36,133 nucleotides of DNA from a virus (IMGVR_UViG_3300042914_001603:1-36133), one strand, 5' to 3'. Positions 18,663 through 25,723 are shown, numbered from the stretch's first letter. The notes: generated by a model from the letters alone, not told the origin. Numbers and translations: made by a program.

Positions 18663-18944
18663 ATGGAAACAATACAGCCGCCTAGAGTTAATTTGATACG
18701 CTACGAGGTGCCGCTAACCTGGTTGATTGGCGGGTGCGGCTGTATCGCGTCGGCCTTATTTTATGCAGGATGGCAGGCGGCAGACTTAAAAACGCAGTTA
18801 GAAAGCGCGGTGAGGTTAGGTAAAGAAGTCATGCAAAAACAGGAAGCCATGAATCAAGATTTGATGAATTTGAAAGTCAAAGATCAATTGATTGATGCAA
18901 AAATTTTGCAGCTCGAGCAACGTGTAGCGAAGGTGGAAAAATGA
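18663..18944 (+). CDS. Membrane protein with coiled coil, spanin- or holin-like
   Basis: A 93-residue protein with a short N-terminal tail, one membrane segment (residues of about 17-37, PLTWLIGGCGCIASALFYAG) and a heptad-like region from about 45 to 93. One membrane helix followed by a periplasmic coiled coil is the architecture of inner-membrane spanins and some holins. Its place between hydrolase and DUF5675 genes supports a lysis role. The start at 18663 lies 1 base after the previous stop. Confidence 0.6.
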   Translation: METIQPPRVNLIRYEVPLTWLIGGCGCIASALFYAGWQAADLKTQLESAVRLGKEVMQKQEAMNQDLMNLKVKDQLIDAKILQLEQRVAKVEK

Positions 18945-19099
18945 CTTATTTGATTAGCTTTTTTATTGTTGCTGGCGTTATGACACACCCCGTAGTGACT
19001 GTTCACGGCTCACAACAAACCTGCGAACTAGCCAAGGCAAAACTGTTAAAAGACATGCCCAAAGAGTACAAGCTCGTGGCTTCTTGTATAGACAGATGA
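18941..19099 (+). CDS. Small secreted or membrane-anchored peptide
   Basis: A 52-residue protein overlapping both neighbours by ATGA. Residues 1-15 are hydrophobic (MTYLISFFIVAGVM), a signal-peptide or single-helix start. Cys residues occur at 28 and 49 and could form a disulfide in the periplasm. There is no lipobox, so it is not an obvious outer-membrane spanin. Its place in the lysis module suggests an accessory lysis role. Confidence 0.65.
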   Translation: MTYLISFFIVAGVMTHPVVTVHGSQQTCELAKAKLLKDMPKEYKLVASCIDR

Positions 19100-19521
19100 T
19101 AGTCACGCTCAAACGTGGACAGAGTACAGAGCAAGGTACGTTCGGACGTTTGTTGTTTGGCGGCAACACATTGCACACAATTGAATTGCCGTGGCGGGAA
19201 AATCAAAGGCGGGTAAGCTGCATTCCCGAGGGCATTTACCAATGCGCCCTAGTCAATAGCCCAAGATTCGGGCGGGTGTATGGGGTGAGAAATGTACCAG
19301 GCAGAAACCATATTTTGATTCATGCGTCGAATCTTGCCGGGGATGTGAATAAAGGATGGGTCACGCAATTACACGGCTGCATTGCCCCGTGCGAGAGACT
19401 AGGCGCAATCAAGATACCAGACGGGCGCATGCAACGCGCTGGACTTGTTTCACGCCCTGCTTTGCGTAAATTGATGGATTGGGCGGGTGGTAAGCCGTTT
19501 ACTTTGGAGGTGATATGTTAA
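19096..19521 (+). CDS. DUF5675-family protein
   Basis: A 141-residue protein. The pattern GTFGRLLFGGNTLHTIELPW, RVSCIPEGIYQC, SPRFGRVYGVRNVPGR, ILIHASNLAGDV matches DUF5675, which often lies beside phage lysis genes. A conserved His (ILIHAS) and Cys residues are kept. Its enzymatic activity is not established, but with no standard endolysin in this genome it is a candidate partner in wall degradation. The start at 19096 overlaps the previous stop as ATGA. Confidence 0.75.
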   Translation: MIVTLKRGQSTEQGTFGRLLFGGNTLHTIELPWRENQRRVSCIPEGIYQCALVNSPRFGRVYGVRNVPGRNHILIHASNLAGDVNKGWVTQLHGCIAPCERLGAIKIPDGRMQRAGLVSRPALRKLMDWAGGKPFTLEVIC

Positions 19522-20051
19522 GCGCAATTTTAGCGATTCTGGGGTCGAGTACTGTCGGTAGTTTGATTGGTGGCATATTCGCTTTCCTGAACAAAAAAGC
19601 CGACATTGAGATCAAAAAACTTGACCAAGCCCACGAGCTAGAACTAAGAAAAGAAGATAGAGAACTAGCCAAAGTCGAAGCCGAGGGCAGGTTGCAGGTG
19701 GCCGTCGCAGAGGCAGAGGGCAGCATAGAATCAGCCAGAATGACGGCTATCGGACAAGCGCACCAAGCGGATAACTTGGACGCTGAGACGGTTAAAAGCG
19801 CTGGCGGTTGGGCATGGTTGCTAATACTCACGGACGCTTTCCGGCGCATGATACGCCCTAGCCTGACACTTTTGCTTGTCGGTATGGCGTTATACCTAAA
19901 CTGGCTATTAGTCGAACGCTTAGGGGCTGGCTGGGAAACCCTGAGCATTGACCAAAGATATGAAGCCGCAATGCAAGCTTTTGCCTGGCTTACCGGGCAG
20001 GCTTCCGCTGTACTCGGTTACTGGTTTGTCAGTAGAGGGCAAAGCAAGTAA
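19515..20051 (+). CDS. Holin-like membrane protein with coiled coil
   Basis: A 178-residue protein. A hydrophobic start of about 24 residues (LSAILAILGSSTVGSLIGGI) is followed by a charged coiled coil at 28-90. One strong membrane segment follows near residues 114-134 (SLTLLLVGMALYLNWLLV), and a weaker one lies at about 158-172. This layout is common for a phage membrane protein placed last in lysis modules. A holin is inferred; a membrane-scaffold role is the alternative. It ends just before a strong terminator. Confidence 0.65.
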   Translation: MLSAILAILGSSTVGSLIGGIFAFLNKKADIEIKKLDQAHELELRKEDRELAKVEAEGRLQVAVAEAEGSIESARMTAIGQAHQADNLDAETVKSAGGWAWLLILTDAFRRMIRPSLTLLLVGMALYLNWLLVERLGAGWETLSIDQRYEAAMQAFAWLTGQASAVLGYWFVSRGQSK

Positions 20052-20092
20052 ACTGACGTTTTTTCACTCCTGGCTGGCCTGTCCAGCAATTC

Positions 20093-20119
20093 GCCCGGCC
20101 TAGTGCCGGGCTTTTTTTT
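20093..20119 (+). terminator. Strong rho-independent terminator ending the late region
   Basis: The stem is GCCCGGC (20093-20099) and GCCGGGC (20105-20111) with loop CTAGT, followed by eight T. It separates the structural and lysis genes from the promoter-rich accessory region and directly precedes a promoter. Confidence 0.95.
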
Positions 20120-20134
20120 ACCACAAAAAAGTGC

Positions 20135-20162
20135 TTGCATAGTCTTTGTGAGTGTGTATAAT
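20135..20162 (+). promoter_or_regulatory. Promoter P1 (TTGCAT, 16 bp, TATAAT)
   Basis: The -35 is TTGCAT at 20135-20140 and the -10 is TATAAT at 20157-20162, 16 bp apart. The bases next to the -10 are GTGTG. It is the first of six promoters with the same spacing and the TGTG block next to the -10. It should drive the accessory genes beginning at 20186. Confidence 0.9.
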
Positions 20163-20185
20163 ACTAATCATTAACAGGAGATTAT

Positions 20186-20434
20186 ATGAACCCATACACC
20201 GGACACAATGTTGCAGAAGCCACTGGCGAAATGATTTTTTTCGACCAGATGACACCAGAGCGCAAGGCAATAGCCGAGCGTTTACTCAAGTCAATGAAAC
20301 AGTACCACAACAACGGCACTGGCGCGGAGAATGTCGCGGCGGCGCTTGAAGCATTAGTTTATGGCTACTGGCAGCCAAAAATCGAAGCAGAACAAAAGCG
20401 AGTACACGCATGGAACGGGTGGAATCATGAATAA
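20186..20434 (+). CDS. Hypothetical small early protein
   Basis: An 82-residue soluble helical protein preceded by AACAGGAG. First gene under promoter P1. No recognised motif; a charged middle (FDQMTPERKAIAERLLKSMK) and aromatic C-terminus. Its place as the first early gene suggests a role in early host takeover, which is inference. Confidence 0.65.
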   Translation: MNPYTGHNVAEATGEMIFFDQMTPERKAIAERLLKSMKQYHNNGTGAENVAAALEALVYGYWQPKIEAEQKRVHAWNGWNHE

Positions 20435-20606
20435 CATATTCAAATATGCAGTAATTTTCAAAGACGAGCGCATAGAAATTGCCGGCTTCGGCAATTACAG
20501 CATAGAAACGCTTGTTTCGGTCATTTTAGAGGGCAATGCTGGCACAAGTTACCCGTATTTAACTGACTGCCTGCGGGAAAAATTGGAAGAACTGAGGGCA
20601 AAATGA
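20427..20606 (+). CDS. Hypothetical small protein
   Basis: A 59-residue protein (MNNIFKYAVIFKDERIEIAG start) overlapping the previous gene by 8 bases; the ATG at 20427 is chosen over the upstream frame. The stop overlaps the next start as ATGA. No recognised family. Confidence 0.6.
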   Translation: MNNIFKYAVIFKDERIEIAGFGNYSIETLVSVILEGNAGTSYPYLTDCLREKLEELRAK

Positions 20607-20734
20607 TAGGACGTATTGTAATGGAAGTTTTAACCTGGGGGCTGGCTGGCGTGTCTTTTGCGGCTTTGCTAATTCTTTCTTTTGGCCTGACTTATGAGCA
20701 AGTGCAGGCTATTTTTCAGGCATTGGGGGCATAA
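20603..20734 (+). CDS. Single-span membrane peptide
   Basis: A 43-residue protein with one predicted membrane helix (residues of about 10-29, including LAGVSFAALLILSFGL). It overlaps the previous gene by ATGA and ends exactly one base before the next start. No known family. Its short length is typical of phage inner-membrane peptides. Confidence 0.65.
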   Translation: MIGRIVMEVLTWGLAGVSFAALLILSFGLTYEQVQAIFQALGA

Positions 20735-20977
20735 ATGACTAAAGACGACATTATTCGCATAGCGCAAGAAGCCGGAGCCATGACGGGAACCGGGTCAATA
20801 CAGTTTAGGCTTGACGGCTCGCTTGAACGCTTCGCTGAAACACTTGAAGCAAAAGTACGTAAAGAGTGTGCGGCAATATGTAGAAAAGAAGCTGCTGAGA
20901 CAGATAAGCATTTAAGTATTGTAATTGAGGCACTAGAAGATTGTGCATATCTTATTGAAAAGAGAGGTGAGAAATGA
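20735..20977 (+). CDS. MTRDDI-family small protein
   Basis: An 80-residue protein beginning MTKDDIIRIAQEAGAM, an N-terminal module common in phage accessory regions, followed by a C-terminal part (RKECAAICRKEAAE). It is a paralog of the genes at 20974, 22299 and 32487. Its last residues RGEK encode the Shine-Dalgarno GGTGAG of the next gene, and the genes overlap by ATGA. Function unknown. Confidence 0.65.
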   Translation: MTKDDIIRIAQEAGAMTGTGSIQFRLDGSLERFAETLEAKVRKECAAICRKEAAETDKHLSIVIEALEDCAYLIEKRGEK

Positions 20978-21207
20978 CTAGAGACGACACTATCCGCATG
21001 GCGCGGGAGGTTTGGGGCGATGATTCTGGCAAGCCCTGGAGCAAATCGGCATTGTTGCACCTTGAGCGCTTTGCTGAATTACACGAAGGGTTATTCTTTG
21101 ATGCAGTATATGAAGCATGGAATTCAGCAGGAATGGACTTGCTTGGGGGTGACTGGAACACATTTGCTTCAACACTAGAAGCAATACTAGCAAGAGGTGA
21201 GAAATGA
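20974..21207 (+). CDS. MTRDDI-family small protein, second copy
   Basis: A 77-residue protein beginning MTRDDTIRMAREVW. The C-terminal half contains GMDLLGGDWNTF, which matches a segment of the otherwise different gene at 32921 (GIDVLGGDWN). It ends in ARGEK, and its last codons carry the ribosome site of the next gene. Function unknown; module shuffling between these small genes is apparent. Confidence 0.65.
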   Translation: MTRDDTIRMAREVWGDDSGKPWSKSALLHLERFAELHEGLFFDAVYEAWNSAGMDLLGGDWNTFASTLEAILARGEK

Positions 21208-21491
21208 CTAGCACAATTAGACAGCTTACATACGGCGAATGCAGTGACGGTGAACTGTATATACAGGAAGTAGATAACCCCGACATTCAGGTGGCCTATG
21301 TATTGCATTACGGCGATTTTAATAAAACATTGGCGCTTGCTCAATTATTTGCCGCCGCGCCTGATTTGCTTGGAGCGCTAGAAGAATTGTTAGCCATGTG
21401 CCAACGTCAAGAAAACTTTAACGACGACGGCGACGGTTGCATGTTTGAGCGCGCCAGTGCCGCTATTGCAAAAGCAAGGGGTGAGAAATGA
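21204..21491 (+). CDS. Hypothetical phage accessory protein
   Basis: A 95-residue protein. The middle AAAPDLLGALEELLAMCQRQ and the AIAKARGEK end match a common small phage protein of unknown role, usually found with others of the same operon. It overlaps both neighbours by ATGA and carries the same RGEK-coded ribosome site. Confidence 0.65.
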   Translation: MTSTIRQLTYGECSDGELYIQEVDNPDIQVAYVLHYGDFNKTLALAQLFAAAPDLLGALEELLAMCQRQENFNDDGDGCMFERASAAIAKARGEK

Positions 21492-22264
21492 CTGACCGAG
21501 CATACGACACCCAAAAAAAGCGCATTGTGTGCTGGTTTTCATGCGGTGCAGCAAGCGCCGTCGCAACCAAACTGGTGCTGAGTCAGTTTGCAAATCAGGA
21601 AGTTGTCATAGCACGTTGCATAGTGCGCGAAGAACACCCGGACAATGACCGCTTTGCGGCTGACTGCGAACGCTGGTTTGGCCAGCACATCGTCAACCTT
21701 ATCGCTAAGGAGTATGACGGCTCAGTGTTCAACGTCATTGGCAAGCGCAAATACATCAGTGGAGTTGATGGCGCACCTTGCACCATGTTGCTAAAAAAAG
21801 AAGTGCGCTTGGCATTTCAGCGGCCAACAGACCGTCACGTTTTTGGTTACTGCTCAGAAGAACAAGAACGCTATAACATGTTTTTGGACGCCAACAATAT
21901 TGATTGCATCGTTCCGCTGATTGATCGTGGTTTAAGTCACGCCGATTGTTTATCTATGCTACAAACCGCAGGGATAAAACTCCCCGAAATGTACCGTCTA
22001 GGGTACAAGCATAACAACTGCATAGGATGCGTTAAAGCATCTGGTGCTGGTTACTGGAACAAGATCAGGCAGGACTTTCCTGAGCGTTTCTGGATGATGG
22101 CTGGAGCATCTAGGGCGCTTGGTGTAAAGATGACTCGCAGCGAATCTACGCGCATTTATCTTGATGAGCTTCCTGTCGGCATCGGACGCTATCAAGATGA
22201 ACCAGAAATTCAGTGCGGAATTTTCTGCGAAATGGCAAACAACGAAATTAAAGAGAACACATGA
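21488..22264 (+). CDS. PAPS-reductase-like PP-loop ATPase-family protein
   Basis: A 258-residue protein of the PP-loop ATP pyrophosphatase superfamily. The loop is FSCGAAS at residues 17-23 (consensus SGGxxS). Further signatures are GAPCTMLLKKEVR (95-107) and the Cys pair HNNCIGC (C178, C181), followed by GAGYWNKIRQDFPE. Members activate or reduce sulfur-containing substrates or modify nucleic acids. No sulfur-pathway partner or DNA-modification cluster is nearby, so the substrate is unknown. A role in nucleic acid modification or defence evasion is a reasonable hypothesis. Confidence 0.8.
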   Translation: MTDRAYDTQKKRIVCWFSCGAASAVATKLVLSQFANQEVVIARCIVREEHPDNDRFAADCERWFGQHIVNLIAKEYDGSVFNVIGKRKYISGVDGAPCTMLLKKEVRLAFQRPTDRHVFGYCSEEQERYNMFLDANNIDCIVPLIDRGLSHADCLSMLQTAGIKLPEMYRLGYKHNNCIGCVKASGAGYWNKIRQDFPERFWMMAGASRALGVKMTRSESTRIYLDELPVGIGRYQDEPEIQCGIFCEMANNEIKENT

Positions 22265-22302
22265 ACGAAAAAAATGACCGTGAGATTAGAGGCGAAAAAT
22301 GA
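22261..22302 (+). CDS. 13-codon translational-coupling ORF
   Basis: A tiny frame MNEKNDREIRGEK that overlaps the previous stop and the next start, both as ATGA. It ends in the same RGEK motif as the neighbouring small proteins. It looks like the shortened remnant of one such gene, kept because it carries the ribosome site and coupling for the next gene. Whether it is a functional peptide is unknown. Confidence 0.4.
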   Translation: MNEKNDREIRGEK

Positions 22303-22571
22303 TTAGAGACGACATTATCCACATGGCGCGGGAAGCTGGGTTTGACGCGCACGACATGAGCGACGACTTTAGTTGCAATGTTAAAGACATTGAGCGCTTA
22401 GTCATAGCCGCTTACGCTGCTGGATTTACTAATCGAGATTACTTACTCGCCGCCCTTAAAAAACTCAAAGACGAATCTCACACGATTCAGGGCGCAAGCG
22501 ACGATTACAAGCAAGGGCGTGAGATGGGTATTCAATTGTGTATTAACGAATTGATTAGGGGTGAAAAATGA
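22299..22571 (+). CDS. MTRDDI-family small protein, third copy
   Basis: A 90-residue protein beginning MIRDDIIHMAREAGFDAHDM and ending LIRGEK. N-terminal module shared with 20735, 20974 and 32487; the C-terminal part is unrelated to theirs. Overlaps the next gene by ATGA. Function unknown. Confidence 0.65.
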   Translation: MIRDDIIHMAREAGFDAHDMSDDFSCNVKDIERLVIAAYAAGFTNRDYLLAALKKLKDESHTIQGASDDYKQGREMGIQLCINELIRGEK

Positions 22572-22807
22572 CTGACATCAAAGAGTTTTTTAAGCTGTAC
22601 TTTCCAGCAGCAAAATTTAGACGAGCTTGGCAAAACGTTATTGCTTTTTTTGCATTTAACGACGACCAGGCTGAGCTTGACGCATTACAAGCCACTATAG
22701 ACGACCTAGAAAGACAGCGTAGGATTATTTCGCAACAATTAACATTTGTGAGATGGGAGCTGCACCGAAAAAAATATATTAAGGGACAAGTTGATTTAAT
22801 AGATTAA
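22568..22807 (+). CDS. Small coiled-coil protein
   Basis: A 79-residue protein with a hydrophobic first half (FRRAWQNVIAFFAF) and a coiled coil (QAELDALQATIDDLERQRR). Its end overlaps the -35 of promoter P2. No known function. Confidence 0.6.
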   Translation: MTDIKEFFKLYFPAAKFRRAWQNVIAFFAFNDDQAELDALQATIDDLERQRRIISQQLTFVRWELHRKKYIKGQVDLID

Positions 22808-22818
22808 GTGTGTATAAT
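22791..22818 (+). promoter_or_regulatory. Promoter P2 (TTGATT, 16 bp, TATAAT)
   Basis: The -35 is at 22791-22796 and the -10 at 22813-22818, with the shared AAGTGTG block before the -10. It lies inside the end of the preceding gene and drives the recombination gene set starting at 22842. Confidence 0.9.
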
Positions 22819-22841
22819 TATAGCTTTACAGGAGAAATGAA

Positions 22842-23033
22842 ATGTTGATACCAATACCGAATTTTCCGACAAACGAAAAAGAAGGGGTCACGTTGCGCGA
22901 TCTTTCTGCTTTTTTATTGTTACATGCTGTAGTAACACACGGAGTGTCGAACGATAAGTCTAATGATGAAATAGCTTACGAGTGCTACAAAATGGCAGAC
23001 GCTATGATGAAAGCAAGGGAGCCAAAACAATGA
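22842..23033 (+). CDS. Small protein of the TLRD/ADAM-KAR type
   Basis: A 63-residue protein with the pattern EGVTLRDLSAFLLLHAV and ADAMMKAREPK. The gene at 32085 shares both ends (GMTLRDYFAAKAM and ADAMLKARGNK), so these are paralogs under separate promoters. The function is unknown. The stop overlaps the ERF start as ATGA. Confidence 0.65.
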   Translation: MLIPIPNFPTNEKEGVTLRDLSAFLLLHAVVTHGVSNDKSNDEIAYECYKMADAMMKAREPKQ

Positions 23034-23776
23034 GCCAACAGGAATTTTTAGAAACAGTGATGAAAGAACGGGAGTATTTAGACATGAAAGCATCAGCCGC
23101 ATTTGTACGCGCCCAGGCAGGATTCGGCGCAGCACTGAAAACAAGCGAAAACCCGCATTTTCGCAGCCGATACGCTGATTTAAGCGTTTGCGTTGAGGCT
23201 GTAATTGACAGCTTGCACAAAAACGGCTTCGCTTTGATGCAAAAAACGCACGAGTGCGAATCTGGTGTGGCTGTGGAAACAATACTAATGCACGAAAGCG
23301 GTGAACAGATCAGCGGCGGGATTTTGCGCGTACCAGCCAGCAAGCAAGACCCGCAAGGGTACGGCTCGGCTTTAACGTATGCGCGACGTTATAGTTTGAT
23401 GGCAGTGTGTGGTATTGCGCCCGAAGATGACGATGGCAACGCTGCAAGCAAGCCAAAACCTGCTGAAAAAAAACCGATGCAAATACCCGCTAACGTAGGT
23501 GGTATGGACTATTTTGACAAGTGTGACGAACAGGAACGCGCCCTGATTCTTGATTTTGCGATGGAAATTGAAGGCGCAACCTCAGATCAAGCGGCGTTTG
23601 ACGCATACACAAGAGCCAAGCAAACCCTAGACACTGAACAACAAACGGCGCTATGGTCAAAAGTGAGCAGCCAAAAACGTACGGCTATTAAAAAGATTGG
23701 CCAAGCTAAGAATGCAGAAAAAAATACATGGACTGATGTTGCACAGTGCGACGGCAAAGATGCGGGAAGTAAATAA
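23030..23776 (+). CDS. erf: ERF-family single-strand DNA annealing protein
   Basis: A 248-residue recombinase of the ERF superfamily. The N-terminal half contains AALKTSENPHFRSRYADLS (residues of about 35-52), and residues 118-145 contain GYGSALTYARRYSLMAVCGI followed by the acidic PEDDDGN. These proteins anneal complementary DNA ends in phage recombination and genome circularisation. The Lys/Pro-rich linker and acidic C-terminal part are typical. The start at 23030 overlaps the preceding stop; the longer frame is not used. Confidence 0.9.
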   Translation: MSQQEFLETVMKEREYLDMKASAAFVRAQAGFGAALKTSENPHFRSRYADLSVCVEAVIDSLHKNGFALMQKTHECESGVAVETILMHESGEQISGGILRVPASKQDPQGYGSALTYARRYSLMAVCGIAPEDDDGNAASKPKPAEKKPMQIPANVGGMDYFDKCDEQERALILDFAMEIEGATSDQAAFDAYTRAKQTLDTEQQTALWSKVSSQKRTAIKKIGQAKNAEKNTWTDVAQCDGKDAGSK

Positions 23777-24166
23777 ATGATGTTTCGTTTAGTCCACCAG
23801 GCTGCACGAGAAAACGCCATCCAAGCTATCAGGCAAGCGCCTGATGGTTGGGTGGTGAAAGTGACAGAACCGACCCGCAACCTTGAGCAAAACGCGCTTT
23901 TACACGCTGAATTGCAGGAGCTGGCAGCAAATAAAAAATGGTGCAACATGACGCTGGAGGTAGAGCAATGGAAGCGACTACTTACAGCGGCATGGATGCG
24001 TGCTACTCAACAAGGCGGGGTTTTGTATGTTTAAGCCGTGGACGGTCAGGGCATGGATGTTTTGTATCAGCGTACTAGTACCCTGAGTAAGTCGCAGATG
24101 ACAGATTTGATTGAATACATAAAAGCATGGAAGGCAATGCAATGTACAGAAACGAAAAACTTTTAA
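23777..24166 (+). pseudogene. ninB: NinB-like gene interrupted by an in-frame stop
   Basis: The first 85 codons match the start of NinB recombination proteins (PDGWVVKVTEPTRNLEQNALLH, WKRLLTAAWMRATQQGG) and stop at the TAA at 24032-24034. The same frame continues at once with the expected C-terminal part (AVDGQGMDVLYQRTSTLSKS, LIEYIKAWK), closing at 24166. Only that one stop breaks a standard-length protein. It is a nonsense mutant, a sequencing error or a read-through gene. It overlaps the YbcO-like gene start. The family promotes recombination with ERF- or lambda-type systems, matching the neighbour. Confidence 0.75.
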
Positions 24167-24429
24167 GAGCATGTAGAGATTTCCCATGCCAAAATTGCGG
24201 TGCGGACGATGGCACGGTCGTAGCGGCACACTCGAACCAACTCAGAGACGGAAAAGGAAGGGGGATAAAGGCGCATGATTACAGGGTAGCGGCTTTGTGT
24301 TTCAGGTGTCATGCTGATATTGACCAGGGAAACGCACTAACCAAGCACCAAAAACAATTTTTATGGGAAGAAGCACACCGAAAGACCATAGCTCAACTTT
24401 TTGAACGTGAACTGATAAAGGTGATTTAA
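24142..24429 (+). CDS. YbcO-like HNH-type nuclease (DUF1364)
   Basis: A 95-residue protein with zinc-binding CxxC pairs (C16-C19 and C53-x2-C56) and the block HSNQLRDGKGRGIKAHDYR (from H30), then CFRCHADID. This is the signature of YbcO/DUF1364 phage nucleases. It probably cuts branched or single-stranded DNA during recombination. The ATG at 24142 has GGAAGG 7 bases upstream; 24127 is an alternative start. Confidence 0.8.
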   Translation: MYRNEKLLRACRDFPCQNCGADDGTVVAAHSNQLRDGKGRGIKAHDYRVAALCFRCHADIDQGNALTKHQKQFLWEEAHRKTIAQLFERELIKVI

Positions 24430-24608
24430 TGTACACGCACACTGGAACACTACAACGCCTGAACGTTGCTAAAACAGTAAATATACGTCAAGCAGGAAAA
24501 CTATGGATTGACGAGCAGGGAAGGAAATACTTAAAAGAAAACGGCAAGCGACCGTTAGACAGTTCAAATGGCATCAGGCTTCTTATTGAAACGATAAAGG
24601 AAAAGTGA
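24429..24608 (+). CDS. Small basic protein
   Basis: A 59-residue Lys/Arg-rich protein beginning MYTHTGTLQRLNVAKTVNIR, with NGIRLLIETIKEK at the end. It starts in a TAATG overlap with the nuclease. It is small and basic, so DNA binding is possible, but no motif is recognised. Confidence 0.65.
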   Translation: MYTHTGTLQRLNVAKTVNIRQAGKLWIDEQGRKYLKENGKRPLDSSNGIRLLIETIKEK

Positions 24609-24609
24609 A

Positions 24610-24921
24610 ATGAAAAAGCTACTAGCCGCCCTACTGTTTGCCGCCTCTACTGCAAGCGCACAAGTGACAGGAAACACACTGCTGGACAACATTGAAAGCA
24701 GTGAACATATGCTCAAAATGCATGCCTTAGGATACATAACGGGCATTTTCCAGCTTATGCGAGGAACCGCCCACTGTTCACCCGATGGAGTTACTTTCGG
24801 ACAAGCGCGTGATGTTGTGCATAACTACCTAAAAACAGACCCAAAATATCGACACTTAGACGGATATGTAATAGTGATAGCTGTATTTGGCGCTACATGG
24901 CCGTGCAAGGGTCAAATATGA
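24610..24921 (+). CDS. Secreted Rap1a/Tai-like protein
   Basis: A 103-residue protein with an N-terminal signal peptide (charged start, hydrophobic core, cleavage after ASA at residue 17). The mature part has the Rap1a/Tai-family pattern GYITGIFQLM, CSPDGVTFGQARDVV and WPCK, with two Cys (56 and 99) likely to form a disulfide in the periplasm. The family is known as immunity proteins against amidase effectors of type VI secretion. In a phage it might protect the cell wall or modulate the phage's own lysis. Confidence 0.7.
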   Translation: MKKLLAALLFAASTASAQVTGNTLLDNIESSEHMLKMHALGYITGIFQLMRGTAHCSPDGVTFGQARDVVHNYLKTDPKYRHLDGYVIVIAVFGATWPCKGQI

Positions 24922-25184
24922 AAATGCATCGACCCGAAACTCGATTAGAGCGCGGTGAATACTTAGCGCGCACGCGGGAATATTGCTTGCGCGGTGAGCA
25001 GTTGCCGCAGTCAAAGCTAACCGATGCTGACATTGAAGACATAAGAAGCGCGGCGCGGCAACGGGAAAGCCTACGAGCGCATATTAAAAACAATTTGACT
25101 AATGAAGCGCTTGCAAAAAAGTACGGCGTACACCTGCGCACGATTGACAGAGTAACGTCAAATAAGTCATGGTGGCACGTATGA
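24918..25184 (+). CDS. Helix-turn-helix DNA-binding-like protein
   Basis: An 88-residue protein. A basic N-terminal part (LERGEYLARTREYCLRGEQL) is followed by a recombinase/homeodomain-like HTH (LTDADIEDIRSAARQRE, then NEALAKKYGVHLRTIDRV). It ends in SNKSWWHV. It is likely to bind DNA as a small regulator. The start at 24918 overlaps the previous stop as ATGA; the longer frame from 24897 is not used. Confidence 0.65.
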   Translation: MKMHRPETRLERGEYLARTREYCLRGEQLPQSKLTDADIEDIRSAARQRESLRAHIKNNLTNEALAKKYGVHLRTIDRVTSNKSWWHV

Positions 25185-25450
25185 CATTACCTTATGACAT
25201 GGCGCGTTGCGAAGCCAAAAAATGCGAACAGCGACATAAATGCGCACGTTTTACTTCACCTTGGCGGCCTGTTGGTTATCAAGTAGTGCGTGACTTTGAG
25301 GCTTTTTTGGTTCCAGCAAAAGGATGTGATTATTTCATAGGAAATGAAAATGAAAGTAAAAAAGAAAGACTTACAAAACCATTGGACGCAACAGCTAACA
25401 AATGCGCTGATGACCATGAGAGCAAGAAAAACAGACCCGTCAACAAGTAA
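25181..25450 (+). CDS. Cys-rich small protein
   Basis: An 89-residue protein with an N-terminal Cys cluster (RCEAKKCEQRHKCARF) suggesting a small metal-binding domain and a polar Lys-rich tail. The start overlaps the previous stop. It overlaps the following winged-helix gene by about 100 bases in another frame, so one of the two ends may be different from stated. Confidence 0.55.
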   Translation: MTLPYDMARCEAKKCEQRHKCARFTSPWRPVGYQVVRDFEAFLVPAKGCDYFIGNENESKKERLTKPLDATANKCADDHESKKNRPVNK

Positions 25451-25718
25451 AGATGCTGGCGAGAACGCTGAAAAATTTGCGACATACCACTACCGAGCTA
25501 TTTTACTAGCACTTGCTGACATGAAAGATGGCACTGCTGACGAAATAGCAGTGAATTGCTGGCTGGACAAGTACCAGATTAGCCGACGACTGCCAGAGAT
25601 GACAAATTATGTCAGAGTTACGACTGATACAAGGCTGAGCAAAAAAGGACGACCCGCACGAGTGTGGGCGATTACTAAGCAGGGGCTTGCATTTTTGAAG
25701 CAAACGAATAAAATCTAA
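25350..25718 (+). CDS. Winged-helix-like small regulator
   Basis: A protein of about 122 residues. The core RKTDPSTSKDAGENAEKF, then GTADEIAVNCWLDKYQISRR and KKGRPARVWAITKQG is the usual pattern of phage winged-helix DNA-binding proteins. The start is uncertain: 25344 and 25350 are close, and later ATGs at 25410 and 25416 would avoid the long overlap with the previous gene. 25350 has AGGA at good spacing. It is the last gene before promoter P7 and the replication gene leader. Confidence 0.65.
   Translation: MKVKKKDLQNHWTQQLTNALMTMRARKTDPSTSKDAGENAEKFATYHYRAILLALADMKDGTADEIAVNCWLDKYQISRRLPEMTNYVRVTTDTRLSKKGRPARVWAITKQGLAFLKQTNKI
25687..25714 (+). promoter_or_regulatory. Promoter P7 for the replication gene leader
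   Basis: The -35 is TTGCAT at 25687-25692 and the -10 is TAAAAT at 25709-25714, again 16 bp apart, but without the TGTG block. The expected start of transcription near 25721 lies just ahead of the first helix of the structured leader. It overlaps the end of the preceding gene. Confidence 0.65.
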
Positions 25719-25723
25719 TTACG

